From assembly GCA_944739405.2 (NCBI GenBank), contig OX123186.2, positions 9,694,995 through 9,758,994 of the forward strand: a stretch of DNA of 64,000 nt, read 5' to 3'. The stretch is from Euclidia mi. Its lineage: Eukaryota > Arthropoda > Insecta > Lepidoptera > Erebidae. Shown piece by piece: positions 63,601-64,000 of the stretch (positions within the stretch are counted from its first letter, which is position 1; each line of letters starts with the position of its first letter). The position numbers and the translations under genes were made by a program. The notes below the pieces were generated by a model, which had not been told where the DNA came from, did not search any database, and worked only from the letters and a program-made list of their open reading frames with translations.

Positions 63601-64000
63601 GCTTTTTATGTGCTAAGACTCTCCATAACCGCGAGCTGTACAACCTCAGAGAATATTTTTTAGGAAGGAACGTGGATGTGCACCGCGATGTAGTTGCTGT
63701 TGATTCAGGACTTACCCCGCTCGCTCTGGCTAAAGAGAACTGGCACAAACCTGCAGTACTTAGTACTGACGACCGAAGAGAAGTATGGAAGGGAAAGGAG
63801 CTGCATGGACGGTTCTACAGAGCTTTATATGACCCAGATGTCAATTTTAAAGCTTCTGTAGCCTGGCTACGGTTCGGTGATCTCTTCGGAGAAACCGAAG
63901 GTTTTATCTGTGCAATTATGGACGAAGTTGTCATGACAAACAACTACCGAAAGTATATACTGAGGGACGGTACGGTTGACATATGTCGGGCGTGTCACCG
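60691..64000 (+). mobile_element. R4/Dong-like non-LTR retrotransposon, cut by the window edge
   Basis: Starts directly after (TAA)n with a 278-bp leader and one long frame. RT motifs (RGIFQGDSLSPLWF, FMDDLKLFA) are those of the R4/Dong/Rex6 group, which carry a C-terminal restriction-like endonuclease instead of an APE domain. The Bombyx element Dong is known to insert into TAA repeats, which fits this junction. The 3' part lies beyond the window. Confidence 0.8.
60969..64000 (+). CDS. R4/Dong-like LINE polyprotein, partial (1010 codons, no stop in window)
   Basis: The first ATG after an upstream TGA (60948-60950) opens a frame that continues to the window end. Residues 1-95 are serine/proline/arginine-rich (SPPTSPPPVRRRGRGRPP). 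Residues 96-400 resemble the conserved region before RT in this clade (NTFWRSIWSMPVNHTESDW near 430). RT: NWKSAGPDGLQNFWLKWLR (468), NYRPITCLPTIYKLLTS, CWIDYKKAYDSVPHTWLLRV (598), RGIFQGDSLSPLWFCLALNP (660) and catalytic FMDD at 705-708. After a long thumb and connection region the last residues read DICRACH, the start of the CCHC knuckle that precedes the restriction-like endonuclease. It would nick TAA-type targets and prime reverse transcription there. No stop or frameshift is seen, so the copy may be intact. Confidence 0.87.
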   Translation, partial: MLTRAKVAAARLTPPDSSLSSASQPSPAPASTLSAIAEASSSSSDEYFSPPTSPPPVRRRGRGRPPTRLGPRDPPVSNRAPATGGDVHRMRWTSSMNENVMRAYFVATEGGTNLSAYRDRMLPLFQVLEPAVNVSTQRLSDQVRAIQRCRLLDDSVLERLRSDVQRSLPITFSTQPDTVVAQQQLLNPVDEEVDDETSHVSTQCNDQLRSALECAIEEYRSMDPNIRPRLPRLPMHNKNIALVSALDALLSTHFDNSENLSDTHSILYCAAVAACRVAGVKMPVNNTATRQTAAVPAWQRRIERRIAETRALIGKLSCFRMGNSRPRVMRFVTRAFAGTGISSQDYLPRVTERIDTLKQKLYAWANRIRRYKTRADRYCLNRTFQRDERWVYRRWERPESMAGDVDGSRPDDAATNTFWRSIWSMPVNHTESDWIGVVERVCEQIPTMEPIYISNDDIASAVRSLPNWKSAGPDGLQNFWLKWLRSSHTCLASQFQLSLESGSLPEFLTSGVTHLLHKSGSATDPKNYRPITCLPTIYKLLTSILRTKLTKHVSDNSILSVSQNGCRSGARGTKELLLIDMAISQQVRRNRKNLSTCWIDYKKAYDSVPHTWLLRVLELYKVDATLCTFLRSCMGQWRTVLRYPGCRSSLDCGAPIRIERGIFQGDSLSPLWFCLALNPLSTLLEASGLGYRLRRGGHVTSHLLFMDDLKLFAPNNFQLTALLKVTETFSNSIRMEFGVDKCAVMHVKRGRIMESAGIQLSDSIQLRSLSLTETYKYLGMSQSLNISETDMKHTLQARFFGRLKKVLNSLLSGGNKVRACNGWAMPVLMYSFGILRWTQTELDALDRKVRSMLTASRMHHPRSSVMRLYIPRKCGGRGFLCAKTLHNRELYNLREYFLGRNVDVHRDVVAVDSGLTPLALAKENWHKPAVLSTDDRREVWKGKELHGRFYRALYDPDVNFKASVAWLRFGDLFGETEGFICAIMDEVVMTNNYRKYILRDGTVDICRACH

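Noticed and set aside
61258..63748. Several short frames on both strands at the right end
   Set aside because: All are shadows of the uninterrupted R4/Dong-like frame 60969-64000.

Overview
The window looks like a repeat-dense region of an insect genome, most likely a moth or butterfly. The evidence is the RTE-type LINE relics that end in the lepidopteran 'gactcacgcctgtttcc...ggggtaggcagagac' tail with a (CATA)n microsatellite, several tRNA-derived SINE fragments of lepidopteran type, Pao/BEL-type LTR elements, and CR1-, LOA-, R1- and R4/Dong-like LINEs. I find no host protein-coding gene. Nearly every long open frame belongs to a retrotransposon. Nesting this deep would fit heterochromatin or a W chromosome, but that is inference.

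Layout. 1-1884 is AT-rich DNA without a gene. 1885-12136 is BEL-1, a minus-strand Pao/BEL element with TG..CA LTRs, a 5-bp ACGTT duplication, a tRNA-Tyr primer site, an internally deleted pol, a MITE (8351-8597) and a full-length LINE-1 (about 2749-8104) whose two frames are open. 12231-14582 is an RTE relic that carries a 442-bp solo LTR.

15431-44897 is one 29.5-kb minus-strand element, BEL-2, delimited by the 5-bp duplication GCATT (15426-15430 and 44898-44902). Its left LTR is split in two by LINE-A (15557-25649). LINE-A itself holds a third element, BEL-3 (20308-25124, duplication CTGTT). The end of BEL-2 integrase is split by LINE-B, an LOA-like LINE (25801-34214, 11-bp duplication), which holds a non-coding LTR element (27302-29939, duplication AGCTC). 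BEL-2 integrase is also interrupted by LINE-C, a truncated R1-clade LINE (35291-38481) flanked by two 732-bp direct copies of BEL sequence. One 1306-aa frame reads from BEL integrase into LINE-C.

44903-56300 is mostly AT-rich DNA with SINE, RTE, LINE and MITE fragments. 56300-60690 is LINE-D, a degenerate CR1-like element ending in (TAA)n. 60691-64000 is the start of an R4/Dong-like LINE next to that TAA array; its frame is open to the window edge.

Interactions between elements. LTR elements copy through gag, protease, reverse transcriptase/RNase H and integrase. LINEs copy through an ORF1 RNA-binding protein and an ORF2 endonuclease-reverse transcriptase. The SINEs, MITEs and the non-coding LTR element must borrow these enzymes. 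Insertion order can be read from what interrupts what: BEL-2, then LINE-A, then BEL-3; BEL-2, then LINE-B, then the non-coding LTR element. The most interesting points are the tRNA-like sequences just upstream of ORF1 in three different CR1-like LINEs, the 732-bp duplication around LINE-C, and the complete reconstruction of the nested stack from target duplications.
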